NCBI GenBank assembly: GCA_965656545.1
Contig: CBFHKZ010000001.1
Span: 124,001 to 188,000, forward strand
DNA from: UBA7446 sp965656545
GTDB taxonomy: Bacteria > Bacteroidota > Bacteroidia > Flavobacteriales > Flavobacteriaceae
Direction: 5' to 3'
DNA length: 64,000 nt
Of the stretch, positions 51,785 through 59,839 are shown piece by piece; the first letter of the stretch is position 1, and every line of letters begins with the position of its first letter. The notes under the pieces were generated by a model. That model worked only from the letters and a program-made list of their open reading frames with translations, was not told the origin of the DNA and ran no database searches. The translations under genes were made by a program, and so were the position numbers.

Positions 51785-52342
51785 ATGAAGCGACCCGCAC
51801 ACTTTTTAAAGTTTATTGCGGTGCTTGTCGCACTGGTTAGTTTTTCGTGTAAAGATAACTTTGCACAACTCAAAACCATTAGTCAGTTTGATGCACTTCC
51901 TATTGGCGAGGCAGATACGATACGCGTTGTTTACACCGAGCTTGCAAAAACCATAGCTGTATTGACGGCACCAAAGAATATAGACTACACCAATCAGCCT
52001 TTTCCGTATTCTGAATTTCCCAATGGGGTTCAAGTTGTTTTATATGACGAAAACGATAAGGAAACACACGTAAAGGCAGATTATGGCATTATGTATTCAA
52101 GAACAGATCTTGTAGACCTGCGCGGCAATGTTTTTATAACCACCCCCGAGGGTGCTGTGCTAAATACCTCCCAACTGTATTGGGACATAAACAAAGAGTG
52201 GGTTTTTACAGAAGAATACTTTACCTTTAAAAATGAAGATTATGACATTGCTGCCAACATACTAGATGCCAGCAGATCGTTTGATAAAATAACCACAGGC
52301 CCACTTGTTGGGAATGTAATAGTTGAAGAAGAAGAATTATGA
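51785..52342 (+). CDS. lptC: LptC-like LPS export protein
   Basis: A 185-residue predicted lipoprotein (LVSFSC, Cys22) with an LptC/OstA-type beta-jellyroll: FPNGVQVVLYDENDKETHVKA, then YSRTDLVDLRGNVFITTPEGA and LNTSQLYWDINKEWVFTEE. LptC links the inner-membrane LptBFG transporter to the periplasmic bridge of LPS transport. It directly follows the TPR gene and overlaps the next small gene by four bases. Confidence 0.9.
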   Translation: MKRPAHFLKFIAVLVALVSFSCKDNFAQLKTISQFDALPIGEADTIRVVYTELAKTIAVLTAPKNIDYTNQPFPYSEFPNGVQVVLYDENDKETHVKADYGIMYSRTDLVDLRGNVFITTPEGAVLNTSQLYWDINKEWVFTEEYFTFKNEDYDIAANILDASRSFDKITTGPLVGNVIVEEEEL

Positions 52343-52533
52343 TAAAGTTTTACCGCATATCCGAAATTATATACCTGGTTTTTGGAGGATTATTTTTATT
52401 TCGCGCCATTAACTATTACGGAACAGAAGACGCACGTACAACCATAGATCTTGCCATCACGGGTGTTGCTGTGTTTATGTACTTCATCAGAAGACGTTAT
52501 CGCAAAAAGCTTGAGCAGCGTAAGGATCAATAA
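52339..52533 (+). CDS. Small two-helix membrane protein
   Basis: A 64-residue protein with two likely membrane segments (about 8-25 and 37-50) and a basic C-terminus (RRRYRKKLEQRK). I do not recognise a named family. It overlaps lptC by four bases and precedes the CorC-like gene by five, so it belongs to this envelope operon. Its tight packing argues that it is a real gene. Confidence 0.75.
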   Translation: MIKFYRISEIIYLVFGGLFLFRAINYYGTEDARTTIDLAITGVAVFMYFIRRRYRKKLEQRKDQ

Positions 52534-52538
52534 TACAT

Positions 52539-53801
52539 ATGACAGTAGAGATTAGCGTTTTAGTGGCAAGTCTTTTGTTGTCGGCGTTTTTTTCGGGAAT
52601 GGAAATTGCCTTTGTTTCTTCGAACAAAATCAGGCTTGAAATTCAAAAAACACAAGCGAAAAGCTTTGGTTCACTGCTAAAGACCATTACAAAAAGCCCT
52701 TCACGCTTTATTGTTTCCATGTTGGTTGGGAATAACATAGCTTTAGTAGTTTACGGTATTTACGCTGGAGAGCTCATTGTGCATGAATTGTTTCCTGTTT
52801 ATGAAAGCTATGCCTCACTTCCGCTTCATATTATATTTTACCAAACACTGATATCAACGGCTGTTATTCTTATTACAGCCGAGTTTTTGCCGAAGGTATT
52901 TTTTCAAATCTACGCCAATAGATTTTTAAGCGTATTTGCCCTTCCCGCCTATGTTTTTTACCAATTGATGAAACCACTCAGCTGGGTGGTGATGCGGTTT
53001 TCAGACGTTGTGCTACAACGCTTTTTTCGATTGCAAACCCAAGAAGACCCTATTGCCTTTAGTAAGGTTGAGTTGGGCGATTTTGTATCTGAACAGATTG
53101 AGACCACAAGTGATGAAAATCAAGATGCCGAATTGCAATTGTTTCACAACGCTCTTTCTTTTACCAATCTAAAAGCGCGAGAAGTAATGGTGCCCAGGGC
53201 CGAGATGGTTGCTGTAGACCGTTATGAAAAGCCCAAAAAATTGTTGGAGATTTTTTCGTCTACTGGATTTTCTAAAATTTTGATTTATGCCCAAAGTATG
53301 GACAACATCATTGGATATGTTCATGCTTTTGATATGTTTAAAAAACCAAAATCCCTTCATGCTATCATTAAGGCCGTGGAATGGATTCCCGAAACCATGC
53401 GCATTCAAGATGTCTTTAATCAATTGGTTAAGAAGCGAAGAAGTGTTGCTGTGGTTTTGGATGAATTTGGTGGTACGGCAGGAATGCTAACATTAGAAGA
53501 TATTGTGGAGGAATTGTTTGGTGAAATTGAAGACGAACACGATACCGTTAGCAATGTTTCTATTACACACGACGACGGCTCTTTTACATTTTCTGCTCGT
53601 TTGGAAATAGATGAAATCAATGCGGAACACAACATTGAATTGCCCGTTTCTGAATCCTACGAGACACTAGGAGGGCTAATCGTGCATCATACAGCCGACA
53701 TACCAACTGAGGGCGAACGTGTTTCTATCGAAGGATTTACCTTCGAAATGTTAGAGGTTTCTAATACAAAAATAGATTTGGTGCGTATATACCCAGAATA
53801 G
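52539..53801 (+). CDS. CNNM/CBS/CorC family membrane protein
   Basis: A 420-residue paralogue of the GldE family. It has an N-terminal CNNM domain with about four membrane segments (VLVASLLLSAFFSGMEIAFV), CBS repeats at about 200-330 (REVMVPRAEMVAVDR), and a CorC domain at 340-420 (YETLGGLIVHHTAD). Such proteins are linked to Mg or other cation homeostasis. Unlike the gldE gene at 3.9 kb it has no gldD partner. Confidence 0.92.
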   Translation: MTVEISVLVASLLLSAFFSGMEIAFVSSNKIRLEIQKTQAKSFGSLLKTITKSPSRFIVSMLVGNNIALVVYGIYAGELIVHELFPVYESYASLPLHIIFYQTLISTAVILITAEFLPKVFFQIYANRFLSVFALPAYVFYQLMKPLSWVVMRFSDVVLQRFFRLQTQEDPIAFSKVELGDFVSEQIETTSDENQDAELQLFHNALSFTNLKAREVMVPRAEMVAVDRYEKPKKLLEIFSSTGFSKILIYAQSMDNIIGYVHAFDMFKKPKSLHAIIKAVEWIPETMRIQDVFNQLVKKRRSVAVVLDEFGGTAGMLTLEDIVEELFGEIEDEHDTVSNVSITHDDGSFTFSARLEIDEINAEHNIELPVSESYETLGGLIVHHTADIPTEGERVSIEGFTFEMLEVSNTKIDLVRIYPE

Positions 53802-53857
53802 CATTTTAAATTCACCTTTTTAATTGTATTTTCGCAAGCAGTCCAAAACTAATAACC

Positions 53858-55966
53858 ATGGCTATTTTAGGTAAAATCAGAGAGCGTTCAATTTTTTTAA
53901 TTTTCATTATTGGAATGGCGTTGCTGGCGTTTGTTTTTACAGGCGTTTTTGACGGCAACAGCACCCAAAGTCAAGAACCGGTAATCATTGTTGGTGATGC
54001 TGAAGTTGGCATTGATGAATTCAGTCGTCAAGTAGATTTTGCCGAGCGCAGCTACCGTATGACCTCCATGCAAGCAGTTAATTTTGCTTTTGAGCAAAGC
54101 ACCAATGCTAAAGTCTTTGAGCAAACATTTGAAGACCTGGGACTTGAGGTAGGGAAAAACCACATAGAATTGTTTCTGAAATCAGACCCTAATTTTTCAT
54201 CAGACCCTCAGTTTGTGGATGAAAACGGCGCATTTGACCCACAACGCTTCACAGACTTTATTCTTGATCTACGTCAAAACAACCCACAGGGCTTTGAGCA
54301 GTGGAAAGCTCAAGAAGGCTCCATTAAAAATAACATCAGGGTAGAAAACTACCAAGACATGGTCAATGCAGGAATCAACGTAACAAGCTTTGAGGCGCAA
54401 CAAGACTACGCATTACAAAACGACCTTGTAGACATTGAATATGTGCGCATTCCTTTGACCACAGTTGCCGACAGCTTATTCACGGTTACAGATAAGGACA
54501 TTGAAGCCTATATAAATGAAAACAGTACAAGCTACGAGCAGGATGCATCAAGAAGCGTTCGTTACGTTCAATTTGATGTGGTTGCTACACCTGATGATAA
54601 ATTAAGCATCGAAAATGAATTGCGTAATTTGTTAACCGACAGATCTATATTTAACGAAGTTTCTAAGCAAGAGGAAATCATTCCTTCGCTTGCCAATGTT
54701 TCCGATACTGCCATAGCTTCATATGTAAGTGAATACTCTGAAGTGCCTTACAGCGATGCTTTTGTTAGCGAAACTGAGCTTTCTGGCAACTATGCAAGTA
54801 CGCTATTTAAGCTTTCAAAAGGCGCAGTCTTTGGGCCTTATGAAGACAATGGCTACAGCAATTTGACCAAAATGATTGCCAAGAAAAAGAACGGTAAGGC
54901 TAAAGCGCGTCACATTTTAGTCGCTTTTGAAGGTGCGGCACGTGCTCAGGAAAGCGTTAGCAGATCAAAAGCTCAAGCTAGAAAAGAAGCCTATGCTTTA
55001 TTGCGAAAAGCACGAAGCGGAAGTGACTTTGCACAACTTGCTCGCGAAAATTCAGACGGCCCATCTGGACCAAATGGAGGTGATCTACCAGAATTCACCA
55101 AAGAAGAGATGGTTGCGCCATTCAGTGATTTTGTGTTTAGAAATCGCAAGGGTGCTAAAGGGGTTGTAGAAACGGAGTTTGGATATCATGTTATTGAAGT
55201 TTTGGACAAAAAAGACGTGGTTAAGCTGGCCACGATTTCTAAAAAACTCATTCCTTCTGATGCCACGGCAAACCGAGTGTATACAGAAGCATCTCAATTT
55301 GAGTTTGATCTAAAAGAAACAGACTTTGAAGATTTAGCCAAACAAAAAAGCTTGGCTGTTCGTGAGGTTAACGATCTTAAAATTTTAGATGAATCATTTC
55401 CTGGTTTAGGCAACCAACGTCAGGTTGTACAATGGGCTTTTGAGGAAGATCGTAAAGTTTCTGATGTAAAGCGCTTTTCATACAATACAGATAGTTTTCT
55501 TATTGTTCAGGTCACTTCATCTAAGAATGAAGGTCTAGCTTCAGCAACAGATGTCGCAGCCGCTTTAACCCCACTTGTTTTAAACGAAAAAAAGAAAGCT
55601 TATATAGTTGATCAAATCGAAGAGTACTCCTCTTTAGAAGAGGTTGCCAATCAATTTGGACAAACACCAAGTACGGCCAAGGCCATGAACAGATTTACGG
55701 CTATGTTGGCTGGCGCATCAAAAGAGCCTAAGGTTATAGGCGCTGCCTTTAGCATGACTTCTGGAGCGCTATCGGAGCCAATTGCGGGTAATACTGGCGT
55801 TTATGTAGTGAAGGCTACAACAACAACGCCTGCAACAGCTTTACCAAGCTACGCTGGGTATAAGTCGTCTTTGCTGAACAATGCAAAACAAAGTGCGCAG
55901 CAAGAACTTACAGCTGCATTAAAGAATACATATACGATTGTTGACAATCGCCACCTCTTCTACTAG
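53858..55966 (+). CDS. ppiD: PpiD-like periplasmic peptidyl-prolyl isomerase
   Basis: A 702-residue foldase with an N-terminal membrane anchor (FLIFIIGMALLAFVFTGVF), a SurA-like chaperone region (about 40-250), and a parvulin domain near residues 345-450 (ARHILVAF; FAQLARENSDGPSGPNGGDL; FGYHVIEVLDKK). A long C-terminal region may hold a second degenerate parvulin-like part. It helps newly exported outer-membrane proteins fold. Two hairpins follow the stop. It is the last housekeeping gene before the cas9 locus. Confidence 0.95.
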   Translation: MAILGKIRERSIFLIFIIGMALLAFVFTGVFDGNSTQSQEPVIIVGDAEVGIDEFSRQVDFAERSYRMTSMQAVNFAFEQSTNAKVFEQTFEDLGLEVGKNHIELFLKSDPNFSSDPQFVDENGAFDPQRFTDFILDLRQNNPQGFEQWKAQEGSIKNNIRVENYQDMVNAGINVTSFEAQQDYALQNDLVDIEYVRIPLTTVADSLFTVTDKDIEAYINENSTSYEQDASRSVRYVQFDVVATPDDKLSIENELRNLLTDRSIFNEVSKQEEIIPSLANVSDTAIASYVSEYSEVPYSDAFVSETELSGNYASTLFKLSKGAVFGPYEDNGYSNLTKMIAKKKNGKAKARHILVAFEGAARAQESVSRSKAQARKEAYALLRKARSGSDFAQLARENSDGPSGPNGGDLPEFTKEEMVAPFSDFVFRNRKGAKGVVETEFGYHVIEVLDKKDVVKLATISKKLIPSDATANRVYTEASQFEFDLKETDFEDLAKQKSLAVREVNDLKILDESFPGLGNQRQVVQWAFEEDRKVSDVKRFSYNTDSFLIVQVTSSKNEGLASATDVAAALTPLVLNEKKKAYIVDQIEEYSSLEEVANQFGQTPSTAKAMNRFTAMLAGASKEPKVIGAAFSMTSGALSEPIAGNTGVYVVKATTTTPATALPSYAGYKSSLLNNAKQSAQQELTAALKNTYTIVDNRHLFY

Positions 55967-55969
55967 ACG

Positions 55970-56043
55970 TTTTCTTACATAACGTAAGAAAAACTTTACA
56001 TATTCATAAAATTTACGCCACTTCTCTTTAGTGGCGTTTTATT
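55970..56043 (+). terminator. Two hairpins terminating ppiD
   Basis: TTTTCTTAC/GTAAGAAAA (55970-55992) is followed by ACGCCACT/AGTGGCGT (56015-56037) with a T run after it. The second is a good Rho-independent terminator. Confidence 0.8.
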
Positions 56044-56270
56044 GTTATTTGAAGAACCATTAGCACGGTTTAATGCCTATTTGTTTTGTTTAAATCTATA
56101 CACCTCATTTTTACAAAGTGAGGAGTAAATAACTCTATTAAATATAAAGGAATTAGCTTCTTAACCTTTTTTGCCCTTTTTGGTTCTTCCGTAGCAGTGA
56201 ACCTGTTTTTTTGCTTTGATTGTTATGCTACAATAAAGGATTGGTCGGGTTTCGACCCGGCCAATACCTT
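56044..56270. other. Structured non-coding spacer between ppiD and the tracrRNA-like gene
   Basis: No convincing reading frame is present. On the plus strand I see CCTCA/TGAGG (56103-56123), GGTTC/GAACC followed by TG and seven T (56182-56212, terminator-like), ATTGT/ACAAT (56219-56234), and a strong interrupted stem closed by TTCG (56236-56270, core CGGGT/ACCCG). GAAGAACC at 56051-56058 is the inverse of GGTTCTTC at 56182-56189. These hairpins may belong to one or more small RNAs, to the cas9 leader, or to remnants of transcription units. I cannot assign a named RNA family. Confidence 0.45.
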
Positions 56271-56338
56271 AAAAAAAAAGTCCCACCTAAGCGGGACGCT
56301 GGACAAAAGTCCACGGCATAAGCCTTATTGTGATAAGA
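56271..56338 (-). ncRNA. tracrRNA-like RNA antisense to the cas9 leader
   Basis: The minus strand reads, in order: an anti-repeat-like TCTTATCACAATAA, a nexus-like hairpin GGCTTATGCC (56315-56324), a stem-loop TGGACTTTTGTCCA (56300-56313), and a terminator GTCCCGC/GTGGGAC closed by TTAG (56280-56297) with nine T (56271-56279). ACAATAAGG followed by a short hairpin, then one or two stem-loops ending in T, is how tracrRNAs of Bacteroidota type II-C systems look. The 5' end is estimated from a TATATTTG box just upstream. If the transcript started farther upstream, TTGTGATA-TCT-TATCACAA would fold back as a ready-made repeat:anti-repeat hairpin. Expression is untested. Confidence 0.82.
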
Positions 56339-56343
56339 TATCA

Positions 56344-56351
56344 CAAATATA
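56344..56351 (-). promoter_or_regulatory. -7 box for the tracrRNA-like gene
   Basis: The minus strand reads TATATTTG, an exact TAnnTTTG. A TTTG lies 15 bases upstream, shorter than the usual 17-23 base spacing. The box is ten bases before the cas9 start on the other strand, so the two transcription units interlock. Confidence 0.5.
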
Positions 56352-56360
56352 ATAAATTTT

Positions 56361-59300
56361 ATGAAACAAACATTAGGTCTTTTTATTGAAACAGAATCAA
56401 TAGGTTGGTCGCTTGTTAGAGACTCGTCTCGTTCTGAAATTATTGATATGGGCACACGCGTCTTTTCTTCATTTGTAAATCACATTGGTGAAGGCGAGAG
56501 AGAAATCTCAAATGCCACTATTCGTACACAATCCAGAAACGATCGAAAAATTTATTTAAGAAAAATTTATCGCAAGCGTCAAGTCTTGGCTTTTTTAGCA
56601 GCCAATGGATTATGTCCTTTAAAGTCAAAAGATTTGGTGAAGTGGTATAAAGACAAAAAGCCTTCCATAAGGACTCAAATTATGGATGTATGGTTTGCTT
56701 TAGATCCATATGAGTTTCGTGCAAAGGGTCTTGAGGAGAAGATTTCAAAATTTGAACTTGGTCGAATTTTGTATCACATGACCCAGAGAAGGGGTAAAAT
56801 CATGTCTGATATCGAAAATAAGACCAAAGCAAAAACCTTATTGGAAGGCTTGCCGGTTGCTAACCGATTGGGGATTCATCACACCTATGACCACCTAAAA
56901 AACAATCATTTAGGTGCTTACCTCAATACCATCAAACCCAAAAAAAACAAACCATTTGTTTACGGGAATACACGTATTCGTAACCGATATTTAGATCGGA
57001 ACATGTTCATAAATGAGTTGCATGCTTTACTGGATGTGCAACAAAAATACCACAGCGTTTTGACGGATGATTTTAAGCAAACCCTGATGGGTGATGATTA
57101 TCGCTCAGGACTGTTGTTTTTTCAGCGCCCTGCTCACTACAAAAAGCTTAGTGGGGGTAATATGAGTTGTAAGTATGAGGCTCAAAAAAGAGCCATGCTC
57201 AAAAGCCACCCGCTGCAAGAATGGTATGATATTTATATGTGGGTTAATTCCATTAGATATCATGGTAAAAAACTAACCAATGAGCAGCGTGAAAAAGCAT
57301 TGTCAATCGCATTGAAGTTTTCAAGTTTTATATTTAAAAAGGTGCGCAGTGCGCTAGGCGTAGAAGACGCGGATGCCTTTAATTATGAAGATTCAACCAA
57401 GCTATTCCTCTCACATACCATAGTGCAGCTTTCTCGGACACAAGCTTTTGGCAACAGATTTTTTGAATTCACAAAAGAAGATCAACACGACTTATGGCAT
57501 GACTTGTATTTTTATACAGATAAAACCAAACTCACAGAAAGACTCAATTCCAAATGGGGATTAACCAAAACAAATGCCAGATCGGTTGCACGTATTAAAT
57601 TAAAATCGGGTTATGGTAGCGTCAGCATGAAGGCTGGACGCGCCATATTACCATTTTTGATAGCAGGATATCAATCAAGGACTGCTGCTGTGTTAGGAAG
57701 TGTTAAAAATGCCATTGGCTTTGAAAAATGGCGCCAACTATCGCAAGAAAAATTAGAAGCGATTATTTATTTTATTGAATCTGCAGTTGAAGATAACAGC
57801 ATTGATGACATAACATGGATACACGATTTCCACGACGCTTTTGGCATCAGCCTCCCTCTTGATAAGCTATATGTCGCACAACAACAAGAAGGCGTAGACA
57901 CACTCCCGATTAACGCTGAGGAAAATTCAATTATTCATCGAGAATACAAGCCTGTAGTGCAAAAACCAATTTTTGAACTTCGCAAGATTGTCAATAAACT
58001 TATTCAAGAATACGGTCCTATTGACGAAATAAACTTTGTTTTAAGTAATCAATTGAAAACCAACGCGAAGAATCGCAAGGCCATTTATATAGACAAAAAA
58101 ATAAGGGAGCAGCAGCTTCCCAAGGTTCACAACGCTGTTATTGAAGCCGGGCAAAACCCAACGCATTCTAACCTATTAAAATACAAGCTGTGGTTGGAGT
58201 GGAGTAAGACATGTCCCTTTACAAATACCCCAATTTCTGAAGAAATGCTTTTTTCTGAAGAGGTTTCAATTATATATATCTTGCCATGGAAGCGATTTTT
58301 TAACGATAGCGATAAGAACAAAACGCTGTGTATGCGTTCCTTTAAGGATAAAATTAGAGGTAAAACACCTTATGAGTACTTCAATCAACAACCATCAGGA
58401 GCGTGGGAGCAACTAAAAACACGTGTTTTGGAGCAGCTTATGAATGGAACAAGCAAACACTATGCATATCAAAAATACAGACATTTTATCATGTCTATTT
58501 ATGCAGAGGATGTTGTAAATAAAGAATTTAATGACCAGCATCACCTTGCAACAAAAGTGAGATATTATTTATCTCAAGTATCGCCCAAAGTTGTAGCAGC
58601 TAGAGGAAATTCAATCAGTAGTTTGCGGAGAAAATGGGGAATCAGATCTCTTGGCGCTTATGAAAATAAGCCAAGACACCACAGTTCTAGAGAACCTGCT
58701 TTAAATGCCCTTGTCACAGCGCTAAATGCACCTTATTATTTAGAAGAGTTGCGCCATTGGAATCGCTATGAACCAGATGTATATAGAGAAGTTTTTCCAA
58801 CACCTTGGAATCGATTTACCCAAGATGTATTAAACTTTTACAATAAGATCGCTGTTTCAATTGATGCCGAGAATAAGGTGATACGTCTCTTAAAAAATAA
58901 AAAGAGTGGGGCCATTTGTCTTTCGCCAAAAGGGAAGCTGCATAAAGACAGTTTTTATGGTAAGCGTATAGGTCCTGACGGCAACGAAGCATTCCACATC
59001 AGAAAGCCCATTAAATCGCTTACTACAGCCAAACAAGTGAGTAAAATCGTTGACCATAACGTTAGAGAATTAATTTATGATCACATTGATTTAAATGGAG
59101 GTTTTGAAAACGGTAAAATTCCTAGAAACGCCCTTACAACATCTACCGATACAGGATGGGAAACCAATATTTTTCTGCCAAACAGAAATGGTGATAAGGT
59201 ACCTGTGCGTAAGGTTAGGATGCGTGAAAATGTCAGTAATGCCGTTCAGCTTAGTGATGGCATGAACAAATACGTAAACCCAAGAAACAACCATCATGTG

Positions 59301-59735
59301 ATGATTTATAAAACACTAGATGGTCAGTATAAAGAACACATTGTCTCGTTTTGGGAAGCTGTAAAAAGATTGCGGAATAACGACCCCGTGTATCAACTTC
59401 CAGATGACGGACGCTCGGTTGTTACTACCCTTCACATCAACGATTGTTTTGTTTTGGGCATGTCTGATGACGAGATAAAAGAGCATTTAGATGAAGGCCT
59501 TAGCCTTTGGGAAAACGTTTATCGCGTACAACGTATTTCTAGCAGATATTATGAGTTTAGACATATTTATGATTTGGATGTATACAACCAAACGTATCCT
59601 AATTATGTGCGTATTTTAAATTTTGGTGATAAGAAAACAGGTTGGCTGACCCACAATCCGTATAAGATTTCGATTAGCCTTCTTGGAAGAATCACCCCAG
59701 TATTCAACCCTTTAAAAGTTCCAGAGATGCAATAA
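56361..59735 (+). CDS. cas9: Naturally nuclease-dead type II-C-like Cas9 (orphan)
   Basis: A 1124-residue Cas9 with an uninterrupted frame. RuvC-I reads LGLFIETESIGWSL, where LGLDxGTNSIGW is normal, so the catalytic Asp is F8. The Arg-rich bridge helix (about 55-75) is kept. RuvC-II reads IDEINFVLSNQLK with Val560 in place of the catalytic Glu. HNH reads SIIYILPWKRFF with Tyr639 for the catalytic His and Ile638 for the adjacent acidic residue, while Asn653 in DKNKTLC is kept. RuvC-III reads REPALNALVTAL, with Asn782 for Asp and Pro779 for His. The C-terminal region has the normal NAVQL and VNPRNNHHVMIY blocks (from residue 960). It should bind guide RNA and DNA but not cut. No cas1, cas2 or csn2 is nearby. 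Residue matches are by eye. Confidence 0.97.
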   Translation: MKQTLGLFIETESIGWSLVRDSSRSEIIDMGTRVFSSFVNHIGEGEREISNATIRTQSRNDRKIYLRKIYRKRQVLAFLAANGLCPLKSKDLVKWYKDKKPSIRTQIMDVWFALDPYEFRAKGLEEKISKFELGRILYHMTQRRGKIMSDIENKTKAKTLLEGLPVANRLGIHHTYDHLKNNHLGAYLNTIKPKKNKPFVYGNTRIRNRYLDRNMFINELHALLDVQQKYHSVLTDDFKQTLMGDDYRSGLLFFQRPAHYKKLSGGNMSCKYEAQKRAMLKSHPLQEWYDIYMWVNSIRYHGKKLTNEQREKALSIALKFSSFIFKKVRSALGVEDADAFNYEDSTKLFLSHTIVQLSRTQAFGNRFFEFTKEDQHDLWHDLYFYTDKTKLTERLNSKWGLTKTNARSVARIKLKSGYGSVSMKAGRAILPFLIAGYQSRTAAVLGSVKNAIGFEKWRQLSQEKLEAIIYFIESAVEDNSIDDITWIHDFHDAFGISLPLDKLYVAQQQEGVDTLPINAEENSIIHREYKPVVQKPIFELRKIVNKLIQEYGPIDEINFVLSNQLKTNAKNRKAIYIDKKIREQQLPKVHNAVIEAGQNPTHSNLLKYKLWLEWSKTCPFTNTPISEEMLFSEEVSIIYILPWKRFFNDSDKNKTLCMRSFKDKIRGKTPYEYFNQQPSGAWEQLKTRVLEQLMNGTSKHYAYQKYRHFIMSIYAEDVVNKEFNDQHHLATKVRYYLSQVSPKVVAARGNSISSLRRKWGIRSLGAYENKPRHHSSREPALNALVTALNAPYYLEELRHWNRYEPDVYREVFPTPWNRFTQDVLNFYNKIAVSIDAENKVIRLLKNKKSGAICLSPKGKLHKDSFYGKRIGPDGNEAFHIRKPIKSLTTAKQVSKIVDHNVRELIYDHIDLNGGFENGKIPRNALTTSTDTGWETNIFLPNRNGDKVPVRKVRMRENVSNAVQLSDGMNKYVNPRNNHHVMIYKTLDGQYKEHIVSFWEAVKRLRNNDPVYQLPDDGRSVVTTLHINDCFVLGMSDDEIKEHLDEGLSLWENVYRVQRISSRYYEFRHIYDLDVYNQTYPNYVRILNFGDKKTGWLTHNPYKISISLLGRITPVFNPLKVPEMQ

Positions 59736-59753
59736 GGAAGTCACCGTTTAAAA

Positions 59754-59787
59754 TCGTTTTGTTTAGTTAAAATTTATTGTGATTTGA
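59754..59787 (+). repeat. CRISPR-repeat-like unit 1 downstream of cas9
   Basis: This AT-rich unit ends in TATTGTGATTTGA (59775-59787) and is about 77% identical, by eye, to the unit starting 51 bases later. Its TTATTGTGAT...GA core is complementary to the anti-repeat of the tracrRNA-like gene, with a TT/TT internal loop. A TCGTTTTG at its start is one base from TAnnTTTG. It may be a degenerate repeat or a dedicated guide RNA gene. Confidence 0.55.
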
Positions 59788-59804
59788 TACAGAACGACCT
59801 TCAG

Positions 59805-59839
59805 TACTTTTATTTAGTAAGTATAGTATTGTGATTTGA
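59805..59839 (+). repeat. CRISPR-repeat-like unit 2 downstream of cas9
   Basis: The second copy, TACTTTTATTTAGT... ending in TATTGTGATTTGA (59827-59839), has the same internal order as unit 1 with one extra base. TACTTTTA at its start is one base from TAnnTTTG. The two TATTGTGATTTGA cores are 52 bases apart, shorter than the ~66-77 base period of ordinary II-C arrays. An operator site for a DNA-binding protein is the alternative. Confidence 0.55.

Noticed and set aside
56228..56455. 75-codon minus-strand frame across the cas9 start and tracrRNA-like gene
   Set aside because: It runs through the hairpins and terminator of the RNA and through cas9 codons; it has no domain or start signal.
56361..59735. 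IscB or another transposon-encoded Cas9 ancestor
   Set aside because: The length, bridge helix, and C-terminal blocks (VNPRNNHHVMIY) are those of true type II-C Cas9, and IscB proteins are only about 400-500 residues.
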